Assembly (NCBI RefSeq): GCF_030227115.1
Contig: NZ_JASSUA010000004.1
Location: 186,001 to 250,000 of the forward strand
Length of the DNA stretch: 64,000 nt
Direction of reading: 5' to 3'
Source: Marinobacter sp. SS13-12
GTDB lineage: Bacteria; Pseudomonadota; Gammaproteobacteria; Pseudomonadales; Oleiphilaceae
Shown here one piece after another: positions 36,580 to 46,049 of this stretch. A model generated the notes under the pieces. That model had not been told where the DNA came from. It saw only the letters and a list, made by a program, of their open reading frames with translations, and searched no databases. Position numbers and translations under genes: made by a program. Numbering within the stretch: position 1 is the stretch's first letter; every line of letters begins with the position of its first letter.

Positions 36580-37803
36580 TCATCCAAGGGCTTCCGAAAC
36601 TTTCTTTGCTCTGCGCAGTAAAACGACACTACCAATGATCAGCACCAAAAGAAGTACGATGCCAATAACCAGAAAGCCGTGGGAAATTCCTAACAATTCG
36701 ATCACAATACCCAGCCCAATCGGTACAACCACACCTGCAAGTCGGTTCGCAGTCGATCTTAACCCAACGCTCAGCCCCTGCTGCTCTCTTGGAATGGCAT
36801 TCGATAAAACTGAAAGAAGTAGTGGCAAGGAAATCCCCATTCCAAGGCCAAATATAACAGCTGCGGTGAAAAAGATACTGAATCCAGATAGGTAGGGCGT
36901 CATGGAGATGAAGATGATTGCGGTGGATATACCACCGATCAATACAACAACCTGAGAGCCAAACAATCTGGAAGCTGGCGCGCCGAGCAAGGTAGCGAGG
37001 CCTGAACTAAGTCCAGCAACACCCATCAGAATTCCAATGTTAAATTCGTTCTGCCCAAGATGTACCAACGCTACAGCGTAAAAAGAGGCTTGAATGCTAT
37101 AAGCCGATATTCTTAAAAAAGTAGCAAAGACTACCAGATCCACGCCCGGTTCTTTCAGCATGATAAAAGCCTGCCTGTAAACCGACCACTTAGGCATCAG
37201 GCTTTTCCAAGATGTTATGGACTCTTTGGGTCGGTCACCAACCGGAAGGCAGTATACGGCAGCGAATAAAAGAAAACCCCACAATGAGATAATTCCAAAG
37301 CCGGCTATCGGGCCACCGAACTTCCACGCGAAGCCCACCAGCACAGGCCCGGCAAGGTTCCCCATGTTAGTGGCGAAGCTGAAGCGCCCGGCACTCTTCG
37401 GATCCCCTTGAGCAACTCTGGCCAACGCTGTCTGTGCGCCGATCCATGCCATTGAGCTGACCAGGCCGCCAAACAGCTCCAGAATGAGCACGGCAATAAC
37501 AAAAGGAAAAACGGGATAAAGCCATGGCAATAGCCCATTGAGAATAGCCAGCACAAGGAGTGTTCGGCGAACACCGAGTTGGTCCATCAAGGAACCACCA
37601 TGAATGGAAAGGAACAATGGCACAAAAGAGCGGGCACTGAGAATGACACCCATATAGGCCGGTGGCACACCCAGGGAAATACACCAGAGGGGAATAGCCA
37701 ACCCCTTCATCAGGGTTATGCTCAGTGAGAAAAAAGCAGCTGCGTAGATCGCCAACATGCTGACTTCACTTGTACCTGTACTGGCACTAGTTTTCGATTC
37801 CAT
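36580..37803 (-). CDS. MFS transporter
   Basis: Major facilitator of 407 residues with about twelve spans and the loop GGSLMDQLGVRRT between segments 2 and 3. The substrate cannot be deduced; the neighbours (HAD phosphatase downstream, TTT binding protein upstream) suggest organic acids. The leader region 37804-37860 is AT-rich. Confidence 0.85.
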   Translation of the reverse strand: MESKTSASTGTSEVSMLAIYAAAFFSLSITLMKGLAIPLWCISLGVPPAYMGVILSARSFVPLFLSIHGGSLMDQLGVRRTLLVLAILNGLLPWLYPVFPFVIAVLILELFGGLVSSMAWIGAQTALARVAQGDPKSAGRFSFATNMGNLAGPVLVGFAWKFGGPIAGFGIISLWGFLLFAAVYCLPVGDRPKESITSWKSLMPKWSVYRQAFIMLKEPGVDLVVFATFLRISAYSIQASFYAVALVHLGQNEFNIGILMGVAGLSSGLATLLGAPASRLFGSQVVVLIGGISTAIIFISMTPYLSGFSIFFTAAVIFGLGMGISLPLLLSVLSNAIPREQQGLSVGLRSTANRLAGVVVPIGLGIVIELLGISHGFLVIGIVLLLVLIIGSVVLLRRAKKVSEALG

Positions 37804-37903
37804 TAAGATACCTATTTATATCTTTGTAATAATGATCACTTCATACAAAAACATTCCCTGCTTTACTTCGGGTAACCCCTGATGTACAAGCCTGAGCCGG
37901 AAG

Positions 37904-37936
37904 AAAAAAGCGCCCTTATCGGAAAATCCGGGGCGC
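37904..37936 (-). terminator. Rho-independent terminator of the long catabolic operon
   Basis: On the minus strand GCGCCC pairs with GGGCGC around an inner CGGATTTTCCG hairpin, followed by six T. It lies about 60 bases beyond the stop of the TctC-like gene and ends the minus-strand operon that starts near 50279. Confidence 0.8.
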
Positions 37937-37998
37937 ATGGCAACGATGCAGAGCAACAACCACAACAACTCATTCAGAGCAGACTGTTCATACGTCCA

Positions 37999-39069
37999 CT
38001 AGCGAATGAACTTCTCGGTAAGAACATGTTTGATCTCTGCCTTTCTTTTATCAGAAAGATCAGCAAAAATGTTCTGAATCAGCTTATTCAGATCAGCAGC
38101 TGAAAGAAAATTGATGGGGCGATTCATATCCTTAGCTTTCTGGATAAACTTGTCATCGGTGAGAATATCCTCGAGGTGACCGGCCAGGAAATCAGCCCTT
38201 TCAGGGTCTACGTCTTCATGCATAACCAAAGCACGGCCAAGCGTGGTGATGTTGGAGCGGAAGTCCATCCAACGCTCGCCTTCTTCATCCAGATTACCAA
38301 CTTCAAAAATAGTCGGAGTGTCCGGGAAAAGTGCGTCACGCTCCCGATCCAGGGCGGCCAAAGGCACCAGCGAGTCATCGCCAACATAGTTGATCGCGGA
38401 CGTCGAACTTACAACAACACCATCTGCCTCACCCCGCACAACGGCAAGGGCAATGGCGCTGGTGCCATCGTAGCCAAGCACAATTGAAAGCTCATCCGAT
38501 GTCAGATTCAGCGCTTCAGCCATCGCAGCAGTGGCGTCAGATACAGAATCCGTCAAGCCAGTTGCCCCCCAGCGGCTACCTTCTGATTTCATGGTTGCCA
38601 GAACTTCTCCGAAGGTGCGTTCTGTATTTTGCGCGCTCCACATCGCCATGCGGGTGTCTACAACAGCCCGACCAAGCCAGGTTACCTTGCTCAGGTCAAA
38701 GCGCGTACCCGGTCGGTCCGTAAGTTGTGCCAATGCTGCCGATTCCGAGCTTGCAAGCATCATGGTCTTATCATCGCCACTTTGTGCGAGCCTGTTAAGG
38801 GCAAGAAGGCCGCCACCACCGGGTTGGTTTTCCACTATGACCGTGGCCCCTATGCGCTTTTCCAGCTCCGGAGCAATCATACGGGCGTACTCGTCGTAAC
38901 CACCGCCAGGATTAAACCCAACGACGATTTTGACGGTTTTACCTTCATAGTAATCCGCCGCATCCTCTGCCTGGGCGAGATTTCCAAATCCAAGAAATAT
39001 GGCCGTCGTTACGGCAGACGCCATCACTGTTGAAGCGAGTTTTCCGATTTTATTTTTGTTCCGAAACAT
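37999..39069 (-). CDS. tctC: Tripartite tricarboxylate transporter binding protein (TctC/Bug family)
   Basis: Periplasmic binding protein of about 356 residues. The start at 39069 follows AGGGGAAGG and gives a signal peptide ending NLAQAED. The Bug-family motifs are seen: VKIVVGFNPGGGYDEYARM (the usual PFAPGG position) and VIVENQPGGGGLLALNRLA. It would present a carboxylate to the TctA/TctB pair encoded at 41928-43929, from which it is separated by the cupin and EutA-like genes. It is the last gene of the operon. Confidence 0.88.
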   Translation of the reverse strand: MFRNKNKIGKLASTVMASAVTTAIFLGFGNLAQAEDAADYYEGKTVKIVVGFNPGGGYDEYARMIAPELEKRIGATVIVENQPGGGGLLALNRLAQSGDDKTMMLASSESAALAQLTDRPGTRFDLSKVTWLGRAVVDTRMAMWSAQNTERTFGEVLATMKSEGSRWGATGLTDSVSDATAAMAEALNLTSDELSIVLGYDGTSAIALAVVRGEADGVVVSSTSAINYVGDDSLVPLAALDRERDALFPDTPTIFEVGNLDEEGERWMDFRSNITTLGRALVMHEDVDPERADFLAGHLEDILTDDKFIQKAKDMNRPINFLSAADLNKLIQNIFADLSDKRKAEIKHVLTEKFIR

Positions 39070-39172
39070 TGCCTTCCCCTTACTTTCAGTGGTCAGTGCA
39101 ACGCGCCCGACTTGACGCGACGCGCTGCAAATCCGCATTTCAACCAGTTATTGGCTGGAATGCAGGTGTTAC

Positions 39173-40291
39173 CTATTGAGCAACATTGAATTTATCCATC
39201 TTCGGAGTTACACCGTTCTTCTTCATTTCTTCGAGCCAGATCTGATGAATGCGTGGATCCTGATCTTCATACTCCACCTGATCACCGCCATCCTTCATGC
39301 TGGTAGATACCGCACCCCTTTCACCTGGCTTCATACCCAGGAGTGATTTCCGGCGATCAGTGGTGAACGGATACCGTAGACCACCAACACCTGTTGCCAG
39401 GTAGCGGGCTGGATCCTGACTGGTGTTGAAATGCTGGTGGAACTGGCGATCTGCAGGCGGGAACACCACACCGTGTTTCCAGTCGATACGGGTGAAGTCT
39501 TCTTCACCTTCGAACCACAGCATCGAGTAGCCCTGCCCCGTTACACACATGACGTGGTAGCCCGGGCCATGACGGTGACCTTTTTTGTAGGTTCCCACTG
39601 GCATCTCGGAGATGTGGGCGTGCATGGTGCCATCGGCAAGCACGAACATGATGTTGCTGCCGCCTGCACCGCGGTCACCCCAGGACTTGAGCTCAATGCT
39701 GGCCAGGTCCGGTACGAAATTGGTCTCCCACATGTGGTTACCCGGGCGCACGGTAATCAGGTCACCCTCGCCTGAGAAGTACTTCTCTTTACCGGTACGC
39801 TCACTGAAGTCGAAGTTATTGTTGAACACGAAATCTTCATTGTGAAACGCGTTCATCACCATCGGCATATCAGTGGTGGTTACCAGCAAAGCACGGTCTT
39901 TACCACTGCCATTAAAGTGGCGATAGCGGGCATTCAGCGGAATCGCAAACAGGCTCTTGGGACCCCATTCAAAGGACTGCGTAGAGCCATCGGCAAATTC
40001 GAGCTGGGTGCTGCCACGACCTTCCAGCACGTAGAAAACATCTTCGTACAAATGTTTCTGGGGTGAAGTGGATTTACCCGGAGCAATCTCGTAAAGGAAC
40101 ATGTTGCTGAAGTCACAGCGGCCTTTCAGATGCGCTGCTGCACCCTTCACGTGATCACCGGCTCTGGCCCAGGGCTTGGTTTCCAGTTCAAACAGATCAA
40201 TACCAAATGCCTCTGTTACCGGCAGCCCTTCACGCTCGACCCAGTCCATATAAAAGTCGACGCCATATCTGGGGATATCTTTATCACTCAT
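39173..40291 (-). CDS. Two-domain cupin protein
   Basis: Protein of 372 residues with two cupin halves. The first (about 65-140) reads APGKSTSPQKHLYEDVFYVL, with GRGSTQLEFADG and the second motif GPKSLFAIPLNARYRHFN. The second half (about 225-310) has HRHGPGYHVMCVTGQGYSML and VFPPADRQFHQHFN. His and Glu residues for metal binding are present in both. The arrangement recalls gentisate-type ring-cleavage dioxygenases or other bicupins, but I do not recognise a substrate-specific family. CAGAGG precedes the start. It lies between the TctC and EutA-like genes, so probably acts on the imported substrate. Confidence 0.75.
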   Translation of the reverse strand: MSDKDIPRYGVDFYMDWVEREGLPVTEAFGIDLFELETKPWARAGDHVKGAAAHLKGRCDFSNMFLYEIAPGKSTSPQKHLYEDVFYVLEGRGSTQLEFADGSTQSFEWGPKSLFAIPLNARYRHFNGSGKDRALLVTTTDMPMVMNAFHNEDFVFNNNFDFSERTGKEKYFSGEGDLITVRPGNHMWETNFVPDLASIELKSWGDRGAGGSNIMFVLADGTMHAHISEMPVGTYKKGHRHGPGYHVMCVTGQGYSMLWFEGEEDFTRIDWKHGVVFPPADRQFHQHFNTSQDPARYLATGVGGLRYPFTTDRRKSLLGMKPGERGAVSTSMKDGGDQVEYEDQDPRIHQIWLEEMKKNGVTPKMDKFNVAQ

Positions 40292-40373
40292 ACTATTTAC
40301 CTCTGATTAATTTACTTTTTAAGTTCAAACACTCTTAAAGGGGTGTCAGCCCTGATTCACCGAGGCATCTACC

Positions 40374-41885
40374 TCATGAAAACAACAACGACTTGATGAC
40401 AACGGGCACAACTCCCGGAGGGTCGAGGAACTCGCCGACATCAACAAAATCCAGTTCTTGCAACTTGACACCGTCCACCGACACAAGACTGCTCTCCAAC
40501 CCGAACTCATGCTTGAGCAGGTGCCCGAGTGTTCGGGCAACGTCGCCGTCGATCATCAACAATAAAGGGGCCCCGCGTTTTCCTCCCGGCGCAGCTGCCC
40601 GGAGAATGCCCTCGCTCACCGCGGCAAGTCGCGAATACTCGGGATCCCCTTTCCACGTGAATGCCAGTGCCATCTGGTTGTCATGATTCAGGTCCATCTT
40701 CTTCATTCCCGCGCGGATGGTTTCAGCCACTGATGTCGAATCAATTTCCCCTTTAAGCTCGAGGTCAACACTCACAACGGGAACGTTGTGCACCGGCAAT
40801 ACGGAATCGCCAGCGAGGAAAATGGTTTTTCCGCTGACCTGAACCGTGAACTGGGAAGCACCAATGACCGTTGCGCGAATTCCGTGACCGGGGTCGAGCA
40901 TTGGAAGATTGAGCGTTTCAGGCAACATCCTGCACAGCTCCGTGGAGAGCATCTTGGCAATGTCGCCATACTCTTTGGTTTCACGCCCGAGAATGTATTC
41001 CGAGACACCCCCGGAGAAAGTAAGCGCTGTTGGCTGCATAGGCCTTGGCAAGGCTTCGGTCAGTTGCAATGACATTCCCAGACGGTCGAGGGACTTTCCT
41101 GAGATAAAATCGACAGCAACCTCAGCCAGGCGGGTGACAATTTTCTGCCGATTGCCTTCGTTAGCCATCGACTCCGGATCGGTCGCAATACCCAGTTCCT
41201 CCGCAACCAGGCGAACCGAATCATCCACCCGCGTCCATGCGCCCTCGTCATCCTGCGCAAGCAGTCTGCCGCCGACGGCAAATGCACAGACGCCCAGCAC
41301 TTCACCCTTGTTGATCATTGAAAGCTTCGTTGTGCCGCCACCAATGTCGACGTGAAGAACGCACTCGTTCCGGTTCTTGGATAATTTGGCGGCACCTGAG
41401 CCGTGGGCTGCCAGAGTACATTCGAGCTTGTGACCTGCTGTCGCACACACGAACTTTCCGGCTTCCTCCGCAAACAGCTCATCAATTGCCCGCGCGTTGT
41501 GCCGCTTGATCGCCTCTCCAGTCAGGATGACAGCGCCGCTGTCAATGTCGCTTCGTGCGATGCCGGCGCTCTCATAGGATGTGCGAATGAATGCTGCCAA
41601 CTTGTCTGCATCAATGTTGCCATCACTCAGAAAGGGCGTGAGCATGATGGGCGAGCGCCAAACCACCTCGCGATGGGTTACGACAAAGCGGCTGGAGAGC
41701 CCCTGTGACCGACGTTGCAGGCGAACCGTTGCAAACAGCAAGTGAGAGGTGGAACTGCCAATATCGATGCCGACCGTGTTGAGTTCCACGGTTTCCTGCC
41801 GCCAGATAAAGTTGGCAAGTTCGGCTTTATCTTCCTCATGCATGTGGCTGTGCCCATGCTGATGATCACCATGCAACTGCAGCAT
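40374..41885 (-). CDS. EutA-like reactivating ATPase
   Basis: Protein of 503 residues of the EutA family (ASKHA ATPase fold). Phosphate-binding loops are VGIDIGSSTSHLL near residue 40 and LHVDIGGGTTKLS near 190. The GFSGGVSEY-like segment reads LTFSGGVSEYILG. EutA removes inactive cobalamin from ethanolamine ammonia-lyase. Here no lyase (EutB/EutC) is encoded nearby, so its client is unknown. The N-terminus has an unusual His-rich stretch (HGDHQHGHSHMHEED) that may bind a metal. GAAAGGAG precedes the start. Confidence 0.78.
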   Translation of the reverse strand: MLQLHGDHQHGHSHMHEEDKAELANFIWRQETVELNTVGIDIGSSTSHLLFATVRLQRRSQGLSSRFVVTHREVVWRSPIMLTPFLSDGNIDADKLAAFIRTSYESAGIARSDIDSGAVILTGEAIKRHNARAIDELFAEEAGKFVCATAGHKLECTLAAHGSGAAKLSKNRNECVLHVDIGGGTTKLSMINKGEVLGVCAFAVGGRLLAQDDEGAWTRVDDSVRLVAEELGIATDPESMANEGNRQKIVTRLAEVAVDFISGKSLDRLGMSLQLTEALPRPMQPTALTFSGGVSEYILGRETKEYGDIAKMLSTELCRMLPETLNLPMLDPGHGIRATVIGASQFTVQVSGKTIFLAGDSVLPVHNVPVVSVDLELKGEIDSTSVAETIRAGMKKMDLNHDNQMALAFTWKGDPEYSRLAAVSEGILRAAAPGGKRGAPLLLMIDGDVARTLGHLLKHEFGLESSLVSVDGVKLQELDFVDVGEFLDPPGVVPVVIKSLLFS

Positions 41886-41927
41886 GAAATACTCTCCTTT
41901 CGAAACATTCGTGACTTGAAATACTAT

Positions 41928-42392
41928 TTATTCCCGCATCCACATTGGCTCAATGGGCAAGGGCACTCCCAGCAACTCATAAAAGCCAATGTAAACAACC
42001 GCAAATATCAAAAAACCGGTAAGTATTCGTTGCCACCAGGGCAGCCCGTGATAACTGGTATAGGCGAAGCTGAATGCAAGAAGCCCGACAATAAATCCGA
42101 ATACATAACCCAGAGGAAATACTGCGCTCAGCCACAATGCGCGCTTGAGCAATGAGCAGCGTCTGTTGCCTTCGGAGAACAGCTCACTCTCATCATCCAG
42201 TTCCTTTTCAGACGCGGTAAAGGACCGGACCGCCAACCACCCGGCACAAAGAGCCAGCAGGGAGCCGGCCATTACCGGGAACTGGAGCACTTTGGCCGAA
42301 TACCCCCAGTGAAAAATGGCCATTAACAACATGGTTGATGTAAATAACAGCAGAACTGCCGCACTGAAAAAATTACCTTGTCTACAGGTCAT
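41928..42392 (-). CDS. tctB: TctB-family small permease of a tripartite tricarboxylate transporter
   Basis: Membrane protein of 154 residues with four predicted spans in two pairs, separated by an acidic loop (SEKELDDESELFSEG). This is the topology of TctB. It overlaps the TctA gene by 11 bases, fixing its identity as the small subunit of that transporter. Confidence 0.88.
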   Translation of the reverse strand: MTCRQGNFFSAAVLLLFTSTMLLMAIFHWGYSAKVLQFPVMAGSLLALCAGWLAVRSFTASEKELDDESELFSEGNRRCSLLKRALWLSAVFPLGYVFGFIVGLLAFSFAYTSYHGLPWWQRILTGFLIFAVVYIGFYELLGVPLPIEPMWMRE

Positions 42393-43929
42393 GCGTAGTC
42401 ACCTCTTTCTTGTTGTTTAATGTTTTCTCAGCTTTTTCAGCTTTTAACGCTTTATGGGCCCGATGACTTTTCATTCCCGCCATGACAGCGCCAGCAACTA
42501 TAAAGAGAGCCAGAACCAGACATATCGGCCTCAGGAAAAACAAGCCGCCATAGGTATTGAGAGAGATATAAAGGTAGGTTTCGAGCAGCGGCGCCAGAAC
42601 GAATCCCAGCAATAAGGCAGGCCTGGAGAAGCCGTAGGCTTTCATGGCAATACCGACCGCACCGAAGATGAAGACGAACAGAACGTCAGCAAAATTGTTA
42701 TTGGTGGAGTATGCCCCCACAACGACCAGCGTCAGAAGTATCGGCGCCAGCATATGGCCCGGTAATAGAGTGATTTTAGCCAGATGTTTAGCCAATAACA
42801 GCAAGACCAGCGAACCGATCAGGTTGGCTCCCACCAGCACAAACGCGAGCCCGTAGGCCATGTCCATATGATCTTCAAGAAATTTAGGGCCAGGCTGCAG
42901 ACCAAGCAGAAGGAACCCTCCGATCAGCAGAACCATTGCACTGCTGCCCGGTACGCCAAAGGCAAGAGTTGGCACCAATGCGCCACCGTCTTTCGCATTG
43001 TTGGAACCTTCCGGTCCGATAACTCCTTCAATCGAGCCTTTGCCGAATTGGTAAGGACGCTTGGAAGCCTGTTTAGCAGCACCGTAAGTTACAAACGGTG
43101 CAGTCTCACTGCCAACGCCGGGTATCAGACCGAGGAATACACCGAGGATTGAAGAACGAAGCAATACCCACTTACGTACGACTGCAGCGCGCGCACCCAG
43201 CCAAACCTGCTTGTGGGTAATTTCCATCGGGCTGCCGTCTGGTCGCGTGGCCGCGATACTCCGCCCGGACATCAAATCAATAATTTCCGGTATGGCGAAC
43301 ATACCCAGCGCCAGCGGAATCAGCCGGAAACCATCGAGCAGATAGTCGATCTCCATCCAGAACCGTGGCACACCCGTTGTACTCTGGTAACCGAAAGTGC
43401 CCAGGAACAGCCCGAAGGCGCCTGCAGCAAGCCCTTTGATAGGTGACCCACCGCCCAGCATTGCCAGATAGCTGATGCCCAGCAAGGCCAGGAAAAACGT
43501 TTCCGGTGAACCGAATGACATAACCACCGGGCGTACGATGGGGAGCAGCGCAAACAGCACTACAGCGCCGATAACCCCCCCCAGGGCGGAGCTCGACAAT
43601 GCTGCCCCCAGGGCGTAGCCGGCACGTCCACGCCGACTTAGAACATAGCCGTCAATGATGGTTGCCGCGTTGCTCGGAGAGCCGGGGATGCCCAGCAGTA
43701 TTGCGGTTACCGAACCCCCGGTCGACACCACCGCATAACTGGCCAGCAAAAACGCCAGGCCGACAATCGGCTCCATGCCATAAACCAGCGGCAGCAGTAC
43801 CGACAGGGCCACAAGTCCACCCAGGCCCGGCAAAATACCGAACACTAGCCCGACAGGGACCGCTGCAAGCAGGACCAGGAATACATCCCACCGTGCGAAG
43901 TTCATCAAACCATTCAGTAGATCACTCAT
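42382..43929 (-). CDS. tctA: TctA-family large permease of a tripartite tricarboxylate transporter
   Basis: Permease of 515 residues, typical for TctA (about 500), with the family motif GILPGLGGLVALSVLLPL (about residues 30-48) and its internal duplicate LGLIPGVGSETAPFVTYG (about 265). The segment ILLGIPGSPSNAATIIDGY is the conserved substrate region. A Lys-rich tail (HKALKAEKAEKTLNNKKE) follows the last span. It works with TctB and the TctC protein to import a carboxylate with a cation gradient. It overlaps the TAXI permease gene by eight bases. Confidence 0.92.
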   Translation of the reverse strand: MSDLLNGLMNFARWDVFLVLLAAVPVGLVFGILPGLGGLVALSVLLPLVYGMEPIVGLAFLLASYAVVSTGGSVTAILLGIPGSPSNAATIIDGYVLSRRGRAGYALGAALSSSALGGVIGAVVLFALLPIVRPVVMSFGSPETFFLALLGISYLAMLGGGSPIKGLAAGAFGLFLGTFGYQSTTGVPRFWMEIDYLLDGFRLIPLALGMFAIPEIIDLMSGRSIAATRPDGSPMEITHKQVWLGARAAVVRKWVLLRSSILGVFLGLIPGVGSETAPFVTYGAAKQASKRPYQFGKGSIEGVIGPEGSNNAKDGGALVPTLAFGVPGSSAMVLLIGGFLLLGLQPGPKFLEDHMDMAYGLAFVLVGANLIGSLVLLLLAKHLAKITLLPGHMLAPILLTLVVVGAYSTNNNFADVLFVFIFGAVGIAMKAYGFSRPALLLGFVLAPLLETYLYISLNTYGGLFFLRPICLVLALFIVAGAVMAGMKSHRAHKALKAEKAEKTLNNKKEVTTHDL

Positions 43930-45925
43930 TCGTTGCCTCGATGTTCACACTGCCACCAGCCACACTCGGGCGACTGATGCCGAATGCCGTTGAATTCGAT
44001 TCGTTCGTTCGGGCCCGTTTCAGGTAGAAGCTCCATAACAGGGCCGCGACTATCATTGCCCCACCCTGCACGAGCAGATTTGGAACAATCAGCGTGCAGG
44101 CAAGAGCTGCAAACAGAAGCCGCCCGAATCCGTTAAGGCGTGTTGTCAGTATCCAGCCGTGAACCGCAACCCCGAAACACAACACCATCCCGACTGCTGC
44201 TATCAGAGCACCGGCAATAGCCAGCACGCTGCCATCCATAAGGAGACCCGGATTGAAGATGAAGAAGAACGGCAATACATAGCCGGCGACAGCCAGCTTC
44301 GACGCATACGGCGCAACCGAAAACGGGTTGGTATTAGCGATGGAAGCGGCCGTAAAGCAGGCCACCGCGACAGGTGGCGTAATGGCCGACATACAGGAGA
44401 AATACAGAAGGAACATGTGGGTGCCGAGCACTGGCAACCCGAATTCGCCGATGAGAACAGGGGCAAGCAGAGCCGCGCCCATAATGTAGACGGCAACTGT
44501 CGGCATGCCCATGCCCAGAATAATCAGCACCACCGCAGAAACGATAAGGGACGGTACCAGAAGGCCTCCGGCCAGTGCATACAGCACGGCGGCCGCCTTG
44601 CTGGAAAGGCCTGTCATCTCAATACATCCGATGATAATCCCTGCAACAGCTACAGCTGCCGTCAGGGGCACCACTCTAAAGCAGGTTTCCACACATCCGG
44701 AGATCAGTTTTCTGGGGCCAATGGCGTGCCGAACAGCGATCCAGCTGGTTACCAGGGTGACCAGACAGGCCCCTGCAGCGACGTAGGCGGGCGAAAAACC
44801 ACTTAACAGAAAGTAGGTCAACACAAAGATGGGAATCAGGCTTGGCCAGCCACGACGCAACGCCACCATCAGGGTAACGCGCTCTTCAGCAGGCATGGCC
44901 TTGATACCAAGGCGCCGGCATTCAAAATGAACGAGCGTAAAAACACCCAGGTAATAGAGACAGGCAGATAACAGGCCTGCGATCAGAATGTCTCTATAAA
45001 GAATGCCCGTCATATCTGCCATCAGGAACGCTACCGCGCCCATCACCGGTGGTAGTAACGCACCACCCGAGGAAGCAGCCGCTTCGGTTGCGGCGGCCTG
45101 TTTTTTGCTGATGCCAAAACGTTCCATCAATGGAATCGTTATCGGCCCGGTCGTAGCCACATCGGCCGTAGGGCTTCCCGATACCGAACCGTACAAAGCA
45201 CTGGAGACAACACAGGCTTTTGCCGGACCGCCGATCATTCCTCCGGTACTGCAGGCCGCAATATCGAAGAAAAGCTGGCCACCGCCAGACAGCTGAAAGA
45301 AGGCACCGAACAACACAAAAAGGAAGGCATAAGTTGCCGCTACATAAAGCGGAACACCAATCAGTCCATCCATCGTGATGGCCTGCATTTCGATAAAATA
45401 ATTCAGGTTAACGCCACCGTGGGAGAAGCTGCCGGGAATGTTTGGCCCCCAGACCACATAGCCCAGAAATGCAAACGAAAGCAGAAGCAAGGGCCATCCG
45501 GTCGCCCGGCGCACCATTTCCAGTGACAACCCCACTAGCGCAAGGCCACCCCAGATTTCATAAGTAGTCAGTTGATCAAAGCTCTGCATCCAGTTGTGGT
45601 AGCGGGGTTCGTAATAGCTGAATCCGGCGGCAAGTAAACAGCCGGTAGCCCCCAACACACCATCAAACCAGGTAATACGCTCAACACTTTTTGAGATTGT
45701 TGTTGTGAGAAATGCGATAGGAAACAAAAACGCCAGAAACAGACCGACATGCAACAGTTCAGACTGGCTACTGAACAGCGCCATATAAATAACCACCGCT
45801 GTTCCGAGCACAGCGAGTAGCGCGACAAATCTGCCCAGCCAACCAGTAGGCACGAAACGGTTGCCTTCACCGGTAAGCCAGAAAAATCGCTTCAGTCCGT
45901 GTATAAGACTGCTTTTAGCAGACAT
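43922..45925 (-). CDS. TAXI-type TRAP transporter fused permease (DctQM)
   Basis: Fused small-plus-large TRAP permease of 667 residues, as usual for TAXI systems, with about sixteen or more spans. The N-terminal part corresponds to the small subunit. The large subunit carries ALYGSVSGSPTADVATTGPI (about 245), ATEAAASSGGALLPPVMGA (about 285) and, in the second half, GMGMPTVAVYIMGA and SAITPPVAVACFTAASIA. It couples uptake of a carboxylate to the sodium gradient. The start codon is one base from a run of nine G on the coding strand, which also serves as the ribosome binding site. Confidence 0.92.
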   Translation of the reverse strand: MSAKSSLIHGLKRFFWLTGEGNRFVPTGWLGRFVALLAVLGTAVVIYMALFSSQSELLHVGLFLAFLFPIAFLTTTISKSVERITWFDGVLGATGCLLAAGFSYYEPRYHNWMQSFDQLTTYEIWGGLALVGLSLEMVRRATGWPLLLLSFAFLGYVVWGPNIPGSFSHGGVNLNYFIEMQAITMDGLIGVPLYVAATYAFLFVLFGAFFQLSGGGQLFFDIAACSTGGMIGGPAKACVVSSALYGSVSGSPTADVATTGPITIPLMERFGISKKQAAATEAAASSGGALLPPVMGAVAFLMADMTGILYRDILIAGLLSACLYYLGVFTLVHFECRRLGIKAMPAEERVTLMVALRRGWPSLIPIFVLTYFLLSGFSPAYVAAGACLVTLVTSWIAVRHAIGPRKLISGCVETCFRVVPLTAAVAVAGIIIGCIEMTGLSSKAAAVLYALAGGLLVPSLIVSAVVLIILGMGMPTVAVYIMGAALLAPVLIGEFGLPVLGTHMFLLYFSCMSAITPPVAVACFTAASIANTNPFSVAPYASKLAVAGYVLPFFFIFNPGLLMDGSVLAIAGALIAAVGMVLCFGVAVHGWILTTRLNGFGRLLFAALACTLIVPNLLVQGGAMIVAALLWSFYLKRARTNESNSTAFGISRPSVAGGSVNIEATNE

Positions 45926-45926
45926 A

Positions 45927-45935
45927 CCCCCCCCC
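45927..45935 (-). promoter_or_regulatory. Nine-G homopolymer ribosome binding site
   Basis: On the coding strand AGGGGGGGGGT immediately precedes ATG of the TAXI permease. The A plus following Gs give the Shine-Dalgarno match; the length of the run sets the spacing to the start codon. Homopolymeric tracts of this length are slippage-prone. Confidence 0.7.
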
Positions 45936-45979
45936 TAATCACCGAAACTGCGGCAGGTAAAAATAGTTCTGTGACCTGG

Positions 45980-46016
45980 GCGGAACCGCCGACCTGATCA
46001 ATCGGCAGTTCCGCCT
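45980..46016 (-). promoter_or_regulatory. Hairpin between TAXI binding protein and permease genes
   Basis: GGCGGAAC...GTTCCGCC arms (45980-45987 and 46009-46016) enclose a second GCCGA...TCGGC stem, with one mismatched pair. No T-run is present on the minus strand. Such intercistronic hairpins usually raise the level of the upstream binding-protein mRNA over the permease. Confidence 0.65.
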
Positions 46017-46049
46017 ACGGCACTTCATTACTGCTTTCCGGTCGGAGCT

